Source of the DNA: Herbaspirillum frisingense GSF30 | GTDB lineage: Bacteria > Pseudomonadota > Gammaproteobacteria > Burkholderiales > Burkholderiaceae_D | Reading direction: 5' to 3' | Assembly (NCBI RefSeq): GCF_000300975.2 | Contig: NZ_AEEC02000042.1 | Span: 1 to 40,019 of the forward strand | Length of the DNA: 40,019 nt | Translations under genes and position numbers: made by a program | In this document: positions 25,229 through 33,244 of the stretch, one piece after another | Layout of the letters: each line of letters begins with the position of its first letter | Numbering within the stretch: the first letter of the stretch is position 1 | The notes under the pieces: generated by a model | What the model was told of the DNA's origin: nothing | The model's database searches: none | The model's input: the letters and a program-made list of their open reading frames with translations, nothing else

Positions 25229-25243
25229 GTTCGTTAATCGAAC
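25229..25243. promoter_or_regulatory. PcaR-like operator before catC
   Basis: GTTCGTTAATCGAAC is the core of a perfect inverted repeat (ATGTTCG-TTAAT-CGAACAT, 25227-25245). From memory it matches the PcaR/IclR-family box GTTCGATAATCGCAC at 13 of 15 positions. It lies about 65 bp before the catC start. A second perfect palindrome, CTGAAGCTTCAG, follows at 25251-25262. The 211-bp catR-catC gap contains no gene. Confidence 0.6.
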
Positions 25244-25307
25244 ATCTCATCTGAAGCTTCAGCCCTCGCCCCCACCATAATCACAACGCGATAACGGAGA
25301 AAACATC

Positions 25308-25595
25308 ATGCTGTTCATGGTCCAAATGCAAGTCAACATCCCCGCCACCCTGGACAAGGCGGTCGCCGACCAGTTGAAGAAGGACGAGAAGGAGATGGCG
25401 CAGAAGCTGCAGCGCGAAGGCAAGTGGCGCGACCTGTGGCGGGTGGTGGGTCAGTATGCGAATGTGAGCATCTTCAATGTCTCCGGCAATGACGAGCTGC
25501 ACAACATCCTCTCGGCGCTGCCGCTGTATCCCTTCATGAGCATCTCGGTCACCCCGCTGACCCAGCACCCCTCGGCGATCGCACAGATCGGCTGA
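25308..25595 (+). CDS. catC: Muconolactone delta-isomerase, CatC
   Basis: The 95-aa protein is full length for the family, with the N-terminal MLFMVQMQVNIP, the EGKWRDLWRVVGQYANVSIF core and C-terminal LPLYPFMSISVTPL. It isomerises muconolactone to beta-ketoadipate enol-lactone as a decamer. GGAG lies 8 nt before the ATG. It forms a two-gene unit with pcaD. Confidence 0.97.
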   Translation: MLFMVQMQVNIPATLDKAVADQLKKDEKEMAQKLQREGKWRDLWRVVGQYANVSIFNVSGNDELHNILSALPLYPFMSISVTPLTQHPSAIAQIG

Positions 25596-25667
25596 GCCCC
25601 CCCTTCCCTGCTGACCACCATCGCGCGCCCCCGGTCTGATGCCGGCCGGCGCGTCAAGGATCGATCC

Positions 25668-26447
25668 ATGCCATTCGCAACACTGAACGGAATCAAGCTG
25701 CACTATCAACTCGACGGCGATGCCTCGCTGCCGGTGCTGGTGTTTTCCAATTCGCTGGGGACTTCGCTGGCGATGTGGGAGCCGCAGATGGCCGAACTGA
25801 GCCAGCACTTCCGCGTGCTGCGCTACGACACCCGCGGCCACGGCCAGTCGGAGGTCACGCCCGGCCCCTATACCATCGCCCAGCTGGGGGGTGACGTCAT
25901 CGCCCTGCTGGACCATCTGCAGATCACCCAGGCGCATTTCTGCGGCCTTTCCATGGGTGGCAGTACCTTCATGTGGCTGGCGGTGCATCATCCGGAGCGG
26001 GTCAACAAGCTCATCCTCTGCAATACCGGGGCCAAGATCGGCACCCCCGAGGCATGGAACAGCCGCATCGAGACCGTGCAGCGTGAAGGCCTGTCCGCCA
26101 TTGCGGCGGCAGTGGTGTCACGCTGGCTGACGCCGGAGTATGCGGCCCAGCATCCGCAACAGGTACAAGCGCTGACCACGATGCTGTTGGCGACCCCGGC
26201 CGAAGGCTATGCCGGCGCCTGCGCGGCGGTGCGAGACAACGACCTGCGCGCGGCCATCGCCGGCATCACGGCCCCGACCCTGGTGATTGCCGGCAGCGGC
26301 GATGTGCCCACACCACCGGCCGATGGACAATTCATGCGCGCCACCATCCCGGGCGCGCTGTATGTGGAATTCGATGCCGCCCACATCTCCAACCAGCAGC
26401 AGCCCAAGGCCTTCACCCAGGCCGTGCTGCAGTTCCTGACGCAATAA
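25668..26447 (+). CDS. pcaD: 3-oxoadipate enol-lactonase, PcaD/CatD
   Basis: The 259-aa alpha/beta hydrolase hydrolyses the enol-lactone to beta-ketoadipate. The nucleophile elbow is GLSMGG (S95) and the catalytic histidine is H239 in DAAHISN; an acidic residue is expected in the GSGD segment. Its position after catC fits the catechol branch. The pcaIJ and pcaF genes that finish the pathway are not in the window. It converges with the stress-signalling cluster across 37 bp without a clear terminator. Confidence 0.95.
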   Translation: MPFATLNGIKLHYQLDGDASLPVLVFSNSLGTSLAMWEPQMAELSQHFRVLRYDTRGHGQSEVTPGPYTIAQLGGDVIALLDHLQITQAHFCGLSMGGSTFMWLAVHHPERVNKLILCNTGAKIGTPEAWNSRIETVQREGLSAIAAAVVSRWLTPEYAAQHPQQVQALTTMLLATPAEGYAGACAAVRDNDLRAAIAGITAPTLVIAGSGDVPTPPADGQFMRATIPGALYVEFDAAHISNQQQPKAFTQAVLQFLTQ

Positions 26448-26484
26448 GTCGCCGCGCCGTCCCCGGCCCCGCGACCCGGATGCT

Positions 26485-28110
26485 TCAGGCGCGGGCGCGC
26501 GGCGGCGGACGGCGCAACTCCAGTTGCGCCAGGGTATCGAGGTCGACCGGCTTGACCAGGTAATCGTCGACACCGGCGTCGTAGGCTTCGCGCTTGTCTT
26601 CATCGCTGCTGAAGCCCGAGCAGGCCAGCAGGTAGACGTTGCTGGTGGCCGGTTCGGCCCGCAGGGCGCGGATCAGGTCGTGACCGGTCATGTCCTTGAG
26701 CCCGATGTCCAGCAACACCGCGTCGGGAACCCATTCCTTGGCACGGGCGATGGCGCCCGTGCCGCTATAGACCGCCTGCACATCGTGGCCCAGCAACTCC
26801 ATCAATTCCTTCATGGTGTCGGCGATGTCGATGTTGTCGTCCACCACCAGCACGCGCATGCCGGCACGCGGCGTGCCGTCGGTTGATGCTGCTGCGTTTG
26901 TGGTGCTTGTGCCATTCGCGGCATTCGTGGCAGTCGTCTCGGTCGTCGCATTTGCCGGATCGGAACCGCTGGCGGTCTTGTCCGGCATGGCCCGCGGCAG
27001 TTCGATGCGGAACACGCTGCCCTGGCCGATGCCGGCACTCTGCACGGTCAATTCGCCCCCATGCAGCTGGACCAGGCTGCGTGCCAGCGACAGCCCGATT
27101 CCCAGCCCATCCTGACGATCATGACCCAGCGCATTGGCCTGGGCGAACATGCCGAAGATATCGTCCAGCCGCTCGGCGGCGATGCCGATGCCTTCATCCC
27201 GGACCGTCAAGACCACCTTGTCGGCCTCAGCCTGCGCCGCCAGGTAGATATGACCGCCCTCCGGGCTGAACTTGGCGGCATTGTGCAGCAGGTTGATCAG
27301 CACCTGGGCCAGCCGGACCTCGTCACCGTCTACTGCCAGGCTGGCATCGGCCATGTCCAGGTGCAGCTGTTGACGCTTGCGCTCCATCAACTGCTGGGCC
27401 GATTCCAGCGCATTGTGGATGACCTCGGCCACCAGCGTGCGACGCAGCTGCAGCGCCAGCTTGTTGTGCGACAGGCGCGACACGTCCAGCAGGTCGTCCA
27501 CCAGCCGCACCATGTGGTCGAGGTGATTGGAAATGGTGTTGCGGGCGCGCAGCTCCCAGTCCGGCGCATCCGGCGCCCGGGTGTTGAGAATGCCGATGGC
27601 ATTGCGCATGGGTACCAGCGGATTTCGCAGCTCATGCGCCAGGATGGCCAGGAACTCGTCCTTGCGGCGGTCGATCTCGCGTAGCTCGTTCTCCACCTTG
27701 GCCAGGCGCAGCAGCGCATGCACGTTGGCCACCAGCTCGGCCGGTTCAATCGGTTCGAACAGGTAGTTGTCAGCGCCGCCTTCGAGGGCGCGGATCTTGT
27801 CGGCCAGTCCGATGTAGGAGGCCGAGGTCTGCAGCACCAGGCAGGAGGCGGTGGCCGGATCGGCCTTGAGGCGGGAGCAGACTTCCATGCCGTGGATGTC
27901 GGGCAGCTTCACGTCCAGCAGGATCAGCGCCGGTTTCAGCTCGCGTGCCAGCGCCAGTGCCTCGGTGCCGCTGGCAGCCTCCACCACGCGCAGCCCGGCC
28001 TTGGTCAGGATACGGGTGCGCGCATAACGGGCGGCGTCGGTATCGTCGACGTTGAGGATCAGTTGTTGAGGATGGCTCATGGCAGGCATGGGTAACATGG
28101 GTTTAGGCAT
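26485..28110 (-). CDS. Receiver-histidine kinase-receiver protein at the end of the stressosome operon
   Basis: The layout is REC1 (residues 16-135, acceptor D66 in LILLDVKLPD), a short coil, HisKA with H159 in AHELRNP, HATPase, a Thr/Ala/Asn-rich linker and REC2 (D468 in AVLLDIGLKD). REC1 has Glu119 (LFEPIEP) where receivers normally have the conserved Lys, while REC2 keeps VKP. I use the ATG at 28110, which overlaps the upstream kinase by 8 nt and has GAGG before it (541 aa); 28080 would give 531 aa. It probably receives phosphate from the preceding hybrid kinase and is the most downstream component of the cluster. No DNA-binding domain is present. Confidence 0.88.
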   Translation of the reverse strand: MPKPMLPMPAMSHPQQLILNVDDTDAARYARTRILTKAGLRVVEAASGTEALALARELKPALILLDVKLPDIHGMEVCSRLKADPATASCLVLQTSASYIGLADKIRALEGGADNYLFEPIEPAELVANVHALLRLAKVENELREIDRRKDEFLAILAHELRNPLVPMRNAIGILNTRAPDAPDWELRARNTISNHLDHMVRLVDDLLDVSRLSHNKLALQLRRTLVAEVIHNALESAQQLMERKRQQLHLDMADASLAVDGDEVRLAQVLINLLHNAAKFSPEGGHIYLAAQAEADKVVLTVRDEGIGIAAERLDDIFGMFAQANALGHDRQDGLGIGLSLARSLVQLHGGELTVQSAGIGQGSVFRIELPRAMPDKTASGSDPANATTETTATNAANGTSTTNAAASTDGTPRAGMRVLVVDDNIDIADTMKELMELLGHDVQAVYSGTGAIARAKEWVPDAVLLDIGLKDMTGHDLIRALRAEPATSNVYLLACSGFSSDEDKREAYDAGVDDYLVKPVDLDTLAQLELRRPPPRARA

Positions 28111-29902
28111 TGACCTCGCCGAGGGCGATTTCGTTTCGATGCGGCGGCAATTCCACCAGCGAACGCAGTGCCGCCAGCAGCTCATCGCGTCCTACCGGCT
28201 TGAGGAAATAGGCGTCCGCGCCCAGTCCCATGGCCTTGCTCTTGTCGTCCACGTCGGAGGCGATGATGACCGGCACATCGCAACGCGAGGGGTCGTTCTT
28301 GAGCTGCACCAGCCAGTGCCAGGAATCCTTGCCGTCCAGCAGTATATCCAGCACCACGGCGCAGGGCTCGCCGTTGCGCCACAGGGCTTCGGCCTCGGCC
28401 ACCGACGAGGCCGGCACCACGCGGAACTCCGACTGGTGCAGGTAGCGCTGGTACAGCAGACGCAATTCAGGCCGGTCTTCCACCACCAGCACCGGCAGGC
28501 TGGCGGCCGAGGGCTCGGGCCGCTCGTGCAAGGCCAGCGTTGGCCCATCGGGCAGCCCCCCGGTGCCGGCATGGATCACCGGGATCACCGCGCTGAAGGT
28601 CGAACCCTGGCCCTGCTGACTGGCCACCGCCACTTCACCGCCCAGCAGCATGGCCAGCTGGCGACAGAGCGGCAGGCCCAGGCCGGTGCCTTTGACGTGG
28701 CGTTGCAGGTGGTTTTCCACCTGCGAGAATTCTTCGAAGATGATGCCCAGATGCTGGGGCGGGATGCCGATGCCGGTATCGGTGACCGAGAAGCGCACCG
28801 TGCCGTCGCGCAACGGCTCGGCGGTCACCGTGATGCTGCCCTGCTCGGTGAACTTGATGGCATTGGAGACGAAGTTGCGCAGGATCTGCGAAAGCTTGCC
28901 CTCATCGGTGAACATCTCGCACTCGTCCGGGGCGACAAAACTCAGGCGTAGCCGGTCCGACACCAGCAGGGGGCGCAGCATGCCGCGCAAGGCGCTGAAG
29001 AGTTCGGCCACCTGGAAGCGACTGGGCTGGATCTCGACCTTGCCGGCCTCGATCTTGGCCAGGTCCAGCAGATCATTGACCAGTTCCGACAAGGCCCCGG
29101 CGCTGTCCAGGATGTAGCGCACCTGGCGTTCCTGCTCGGTACCGAGTTCGCCATCCACCCGATCCAGCAACAACTTGGCCAGCGCCCGGATGGAGGACAG
29201 CGGGGTGCGGAATTCATGGCTCATGTTGGAGAGGAAGCGCGACTTGGCCTCGTCGGCGCGGCGCAGGTGGTCGGCCTTTTCATCCAGCTCCGCATACAGC
29301 GCCACCACGCCGCGGTTGGTGTCTTCCAGTTCGCGGGTCAGTTGCAGCAACTCTTCCTGACGGCCCTTGAGCTCGGCCAGGGTGGCCAGCAATTCCTGGT
29401 TCTGCTGCTGGGTTTCGAACAGGGCCAGCCCGGCCGGTGCGGCCGCCAGCGCGCTGCCGATCTCACCGGCCACGCGCGGCGTGATCAACCGTGCCGCCGG
29501 CGGCAGCAGCTTGCGCATCAGCACCGTGGTGCCCTTGCCCGGTGCGGTCTCGATATCGAAGGCATCCATCAGCTTGCGCGCACCCGTCAGCCCCAGGCCC
29601 ATGCCGGTATGGGACTGATAGCGCCCGGAGAGCACCAGCTCCAGGTCGGCAATGCCCGGCCCCTGGTCGCGCACGCACATGAGCAAGGTCTGCGGGGCGG
29701 TACTGCCTTCGATGGCGAACTCCACCTGACCGCGCCCGGCATAGCGGAAGGCATTGCGCGCCAGTTCCGAGATGCTGGTGGCGATGCGCACCTGGTCCTG
29801 CTGCGCGAAGCCACACAATTCGGCGATCTGGCGCGCGCGCTGGCGAGCGCCGACCACATCGATTTCATTGCCGATGGCCACGGTGAGCAAACGCAAGGTC
29901 AT
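28103..29902 (-). CDS. Hybrid histidine kinase with N-terminal RsbT-like domain
   Basis: The 599-aa protein begins with an RsbT-like ATPase domain (residues 1-135; SELARNAFRYAG, DQGPGI, GMGLGLTGARKLMD). A coiled coil (about 165-220), HisKA with H229 in SHEFRTP, a second HATPase and a C-terminal receiver (D519) follow. It has no membrane segment. In stressosome clusters this type of kinase is thought to be switched by partner proteins released from the RsbRS complex. It overlaps the phosphatase gene upstream by 4 nt and the receiver-kinase gene downstream by 8 nt. Confidence 0.9.
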   Translation of the reverse strand: MTLRLLTVAIGNEIDVVGARQRARQIAELCGFAQQDQVRIATSISELARNAFRYAGRGQVEFAIEGSTAPQTLLMCVRDQGPGIADLELVLSGRYQSHTGMGLGLTGARKLMDAFDIETAPGKGTTVLMRKLLPPAARLITPRVAGEIGSALAAAPAGLALFETQQQNQELLATLAELKGRQEELLQLTRELEDTNRGVVALYAELDEKADHLRRADEAKSRFLSNMSHEFRTPLSSIRALAKLLLDRVDGELGTEQERQVRYILDSAGALSELVNDLLDLAKIEAGKVEIQPSRFQVAELFSALRGMLRPLLVSDRLRLSFVAPDECEMFTDEGKLSQILRNFVSNAIKFTEQGSITVTAEPLRDGTVRFSVTDTGIGIPPQHLGIIFEEFSQVENHLQRHVKGTGLGLPLCRQLAMLLGGEVAVASQQGQGSTFSAVIPVIHAGTGGLPDGPTLALHERPEPSAASLPVLVVEDRPELRLLYQRYLHQSEFRVVPASSVAEAEALWRNGEPCAVVLDILLDGKDSWHWLVQLKNDPSRCDVPVIIASDVDDKSKAMGLGADAYFLKPVGRDELLAALRSLVELPPHRNEIALGEVNA

Positions 29903-30948
29903 CCCGCCTCTCCCTGACGCAGGACCATGACGCTGACGTCGTCACGGCCACGATAGAAATCACGATACAGCAAGGCCGCAATCACGGCCGCGTGCGCCTG
30001 TTCCACGCCCGGATAGCCATCCAGCGACCAGCGGCTGGTCAACCCATCCGAATGGAGGATCAGCAGCATGCCATCCTCCCAGGGCGTCTCGAACTGCTGC
30101 ACCTTGCGCAGGTTGTGGCCGACGATGCCATTGACCGAGACCAGATGACGGCGTTGACCGTCCAGGCTGGTACAGCAGGCGATATTGCCGACCCCGGCAA
30201 AGCGCACCTTGCCGGCCTGCACATCAATGCTTGCGACGGCCACCGCCGCGCCCCGCGTCTTCTGCAAGGCGGCGTGCATGGGCGGCACCAGTTCCGCAGG
30301 CGGTCGCACACGGCTGACTGCCGCCATGTCGGCCAGCACCTGTACGGCGCCCTCGGCGGCATCGGCGGCGGCGTCGCCATGGCCCAGGCCGTCGACCACC
30401 ATCGACAAGAGCCCGTCATCCACGGTCGCCGCCCAGCCCGCGTCACCGCAGCGCTGCTCGCCCGCCAGCGGCAGGCAGACCAGGCCGCACTGCCACGGCT
30501 GGCGCGCCCCCGGTGCCTCCCACAGCACGGCGCGCAGGATCGTGCCGCGCTCGGGCCAGGAATAGAGGTCGAACTCATCGGACTGACGCCGGATCGCGCC
30601 CAGCCCCACGCCATAGGTGCCGGCGGTCGAACTGCCGTCGGTCATGGCGGCCCGGGCATCCCGCATGCCGGGGCCACTGTCGATGGCCAGCATCTCGATG
30701 CCACGTACCGCCGCACCCGCTGCGGTATTGCCCATGACGGAACGCAACAGGATTTCTCCATGCCCGGCATGCTTGAGAATATTGGTGGCCGCTTCGGTCA
30801 GCACCAGCGCCAGCCGGGCCGCCGGTTCCTGGGCAAAACCCAGTCGTCGTGCCAGGTCGGCCGCCGCCCGTCGCGCTGCTGCGACATCGACGGTTTCATT
30901 GACGGCGACGCATTCCTCGCTGCGCGAGGCCGTCAGAACAGTTTCCAT
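29899..30948 (-). CDS. RsbT-like ATPase fused to RsbX-type PP2C phosphatase
   Basis: The 349-aa protein has an N-terminal HATPase domain (EAATNILKHAG, DSGPGM, GVGLGAIRR; residues 1-145) and a C-terminal SpoIIE/RsbX-type phosphatase domain with VDGLGHGDAAADAA, GNIACC and HSDGL. RsbX dephosphorylates RsbS and RsbR and resets the stressosome. The extra ATPase part may bind the same STAS partners as RsbT. It overlaps rsbT by 16 nt. Confidence 0.88.
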   Translation of the reverse strand: METVLTASRSEECVAVNETVDVAAARRAAADLARRLGFAQEPAARLALVLTEAATNILKHAGHGEILLRSVMGNTAAGAAVRGIEMLAIDSGPGMRDARAAMTDGSSTAGTYGVGLGAIRRQSDEFDLYSWPERGTILRAVLWEAPGARQPWQCGLVCLPLAGEQRCGDAGWAATVDDGLLSMVVDGLGHGDAAADAAEGAVQVLADMAAVSRVRPPAELVPPMHAALQKTRGAAVAVASIDVQAGKVRFAGVGNIACCTSLDGQRRHLVSVNGIVGHNLRKVQQFETPWEDGMLLILHSDGLTSRWSLDGYPGVEQAHAAVIAALLYRDFYRGRDDVSVMVLRQGEAG

Positions 30949-31343
30949 TTGATGATGCTTACCTGGGTTCCCGCGCCCGGCGCGGTATCGATCTCGAATT
31001 CATCGGCCAGCCGCTTGGCGCCGGACAGTCCCAGCCCGAGGCCGCCGCCGGTGGTGTAGCCATCGGTGAGCGCCAGCCCGATATCGGCGATGCCCGGTCC
31101 CTGGTCGGCAAATACCAGTCGCAGGCCACGTCGGGTGCCGTTATTGAGCTCATCCACGCGGGCTTCGCCGCCACCGCCGTAGCGCAGGGTATTGCGCGCC
31201 AGTTCGCTGGCCGCCGTCACCATCTTGGTCTGCTCCACCAGCGAAAAGCCCAGTCGCACCAGATGGTCGCGCACCAGCTTGCGCAGGCGCACCACGTCTT
31301 CGTCGGTCTGCAGGGTCTGGGTCAGGAGTTGCTGTTCATCCAC
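30933..31343 (-). CDS. rsbT: Switch kinase RsbT
   Basis: The 136-aa single-domain GHKL ATPase has the N-box SELARNTLRYGG, G1 DQGPGI and G2 GLGLGLSGAKRLAD. RsbT phosphorylates RsbS and RsbR in the stressosome and is then released to its target. In Bacillus that target is RsbU; no rsbU or sigma-B exists here, so the kinase genes downstream are the likely partners. Confidence 0.92.
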   Translation of the reverse strand: MDEQQLLTQTLQTDEDVVRLRKLVRDHLVRLGFSLVEQTKMVTAASELARNTLRYGGGGEARVDELNNGTRRGLRLVFADQGPGIADIGLALTDGYTTGGGLGLGLSGAKRLADEFEIDTAPGAGTQVSIIKWKLF

Positions 31344-31376
31344 CGTGTACCTCGCACGGCATGTGGGGCGCGCCCA

Positions 31377-31733
31377 TCAGTCGCTCTCCGACTCAAGCAG
31401 CTTGACGCCGCGTTCCACATTGAGGGCGGTACGCACGCCATCCAGTGTCAGTCCCAGCTCGACCAGGGTGATGGCCACGGCCGGCTGCATGCCTACCACC
31501 ACGGTGCGGGCGTCCAGCACCCGCGCCATGGAGGCGGTATTGCTGATCATGCGACCGATGAAGGAATCCACCACGTCCAGCGCGGAGATGTCGATGAGCA
31601 CGCCGCGCGCGCGGTCCTTGACGATGCGCTCGGTCAGGTCGTCCTGCAGCGCCATGGCCAGGCGATCGTGCATGTCGACCTGGATGGTCACCAGCAACAA
31701 GCGCCCCATGCGCAGGATAGGGATGCGTTCCAT
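31377..31733 (-). CDS. rsbS: Stressosome scaffold RsbS
   Basis: The 118-aa STAS-domain protein aligns with Bacillus RsbS. The phosphoacceptor serine (S59 there) is S57 here in IDISALDVVDSFIG. Typical C-terminal segment: VVVGMQPAVAITLVELG. It forms the stressosome core with RsbR and holds RsbT. It starts 3 nt after rsbR. Confidence 0.94.
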   Translation of the reverse strand: MERIPILRMGRLLLVTIQVDMHDRLAMALQDDLTERIVKDRARGVLIDISALDVVDSFIGRMISNTASMARVLDARTVVVGMQPAVAITLVELGLTLDGVRTALNVERGVKLLESESD

Positions 31734-31736
31734 GGA

Positions 31737-32603
31737 TTACTGCTCCGTATTCTGGACAGTAACCCGCGAGCCGGTCTTCTTGAGCGCGATCATGAAGGCA
31801 TCGGCCAGAGTGGCCTTGGTGGTCACGTCTTCCAGGTTCACGCCCAGATGCACGATGGTCTGGGCGATCTGCGGACGGATGCCGCTGATGATGCAGTCCG
31901 CGCCCATCAGGCGGGCGGCAGCGATGGTCTTGAGCAGATGCTGGGCCACCAGCGTATCGACGGTGGGCACGCCGGTGATGTCGATGATGGCGATCATGGC
32001 GCCGGTCTCGACGATCTTCTGCAGCAGGCTTTCCATCACCACCTGGGTGCGCGCACTGTCGAGCGTGCCGATCAGCGGCAGCGCCAGCACGTTCTGCCAC
32101 AGCTGCACCACCGGCGTGGACAGCTCAAGCAGTTCCTGCTGCTGACGCAGGATGACCTGCTCGCGCGCCTTCTGGTGCACTTCAATGGTGTACAGGCCCA
32201 GCTTGTCGAACAGCGAACTGGTGGCCGCGATCTCCTGCGCCAGCTGGGCCGGCTGCTCGCCCAGGATGCTGCGCAGATGGTCGAACAGCGGTTCCTTCAG
32301 GGCAAACACGAAGCTGGCGGTATCCAGCGAGGAAAAGCCCTGCAGCGCACGCGTACGCGACACTTCGCCCAGCAGGTGGCGCACATCGGCCCAGTCGTTG
32401 CCATCGGTGTCGCTGCCGGCCCCGCTTTCCAGGGTACGGGCCAGCAGGCTCAGGAACTGTTCGGCCTGGCGGCGGATTTCGAATTCACCGCTTTTTTCCT
32501 TGCGGCCCAGTTTGGACGTCAAGGTCGTGAGCCAGTTTTCCAGCAGGCTTTGCTGGTGCTGGTTGAGAATCACGGTCAGTTGCTGGGTGTGAGCGGAAGT
32601 CAT
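31737..32603 (-). CDS. rsbR: Stressosome sensor-scaffold RsbR
   Basis: The 288-aa protein has a helical N-terminal region (residues 1-155, the RsbR globin-like sensor turret) and a C-terminal STAS domain with IIDITGVPTVDT and ISGIRPQIAQT. T217 is the likely first phosphoacceptor by comparison with RsbS, with T249 or S240 as candidates for the second. The N-domain shows no obvious haem or flavin motif, so the signal is unknown. I start at ATG 32603; upstream in-frame sequence is GC-rich and unlike the family. It opens a six-gene operon. Confidence 0.9.
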   Translation of the reverse strand: MTSAHTQQLTVILNQHQQSLLENWLTTLTSKLGRKEKSGEFEIRRQAEQFLSLLARTLESGAGSDTDGNDWADVRHLLGEVSRTRALQGFSSLDTASFVFALKEPLFDHLRSILGEQPAQLAQEIAATSSLFDKLGLYTIEVHQKAREQVILRQQQELLELSTPVVQLWQNVLALPLIGTLDSARTQVVMESLLQKIVETGAMIAIIDITGVPTVDTLVAQHLLKTIAAARLMGADCIISGIRPQIAQTIVHLGVNLEDVTTKATLADAFMIALKKTGSRVTVQNTEQ

Positions 32604-32751
32604 GTTCTTTTTGTGTCCTGGACGGTCATACCTTCCGCTTCGCGTGGCTGGCGGAAGGCGCATTGGGAAAGGTACCGGGCGCCTGCAGTCCCCCTGGACG
32701 CACGGTCTGACCATTCTAGGTGACGCGGCTTTGAAGCTATGCAAGACAACA

Positions 32752-32768
32752 CCTACAAGCCTTGTAGG
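32752..32768. promoter_or_regulatory. Perfect inverted repeat CCTACAAG-C-CTTGTAGG
   Basis: Both 8-bp arms are perfect around one base. It lies in the 300-bp divergent gap (32604-32903) between rsbR and the small plus-strand gene, about 150 bp before rsbR. It looks like a dimeric regulator site; the regulator is unknown. Confidence 0.5.
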
Positions 32769-32846
32769 AATCCATTACCCCCGCCTACTTCCTGCTGATT
32801 TTCTTGTGGACTGGAAATGCTGGCGCTTGCGCTAGCGCCGGGGCCT

Positions 32847-32876
32847 TTGGCAAGCTTGCCCGACGCTGTTTATAAT
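32847..32876 (+). promoter_or_regulatory. Sigma-70 promoter of the small unknown gene
   Basis: TTGGCA (32847-32852), an 18-bp spacer and a perfect TATAAT (32871-32876) give a strong housekeeping promoter, with a start expected near 32883 and a leader of about 20 nt. Confidence 0.75.
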
Positions 32877-32903
32877 GCCGCCCAAACCATAGGAGGAAAG
32901 CAG

Positions 32904-33212
32904 TTGGGTCAACGTGCAAACACGATGTCTTGTTACGAAGTGACGGGACATTCTTCGCCGTTCATGTTCAGGGTCTGGTGCGCCAACCGCGCCGACAGCT
33001 GGTTCGTCAGCGGCGTGGAAATCCGCCACCGCTCCATTGGGCAGCTCTTCCCCAAGCGCTCCCTGCCGGGCCTGTACGACTCCAAGCCCCTGGCACTGGC
33101 CCGCGGCATCCACTGGTGCGAATGCGTGGCCCATCAATTGCTGGAGGCCGAGGTACCGGAAGTGCCGTCGGGCCTGTTGCCTCCCGGACGGATAGTGCGC
33201 GAGTTGCGCTGA
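32904..33212 (+). CDS. Small protein of unknown function
   Basis: A TTG codon at 32904 sits 7 nt after a perfect AGGAGG, just below a near-consensus promoter. This makes TTG a better start than the ATG at 32925 (no ribosome site) or any start before the promoter. The product has 102 aa, no signal peptide or membrane helix, and a core with the segments FRVWCANRADSWFVSGVEIR and ALARGIHWCECVAHQLLE. The three cysteines (in YEV-C-like, VWC and CEC positions) might bind metal, but the spacing fits no motif I know. I do not recognise the family. It converges with the nuclease gene of the SMC operon. Confidence 0.75.
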   Translation: MGQRANTMSCYEVTGHSSPFMFRVWCANRADSWFVSGVEIRHRSIGQLFPKRSLPGLYDSKPLALARGIHWCECVAHQLLEAEVPEVPSGLLPPGRIVRELR

Positions 33213-33244
33213 TGCAGGGCGCCAATGCCGCGCCTGCTTTCACC

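Noticed and set aside
32735..32765. Possible sigma-54 promoter before rsbR (TAGGTGTTGTCTTGCA on the minus strand)
   Set aside because: Only nine bases separate GG from GC instead of ten, and the CAC of the -24 box is missing.
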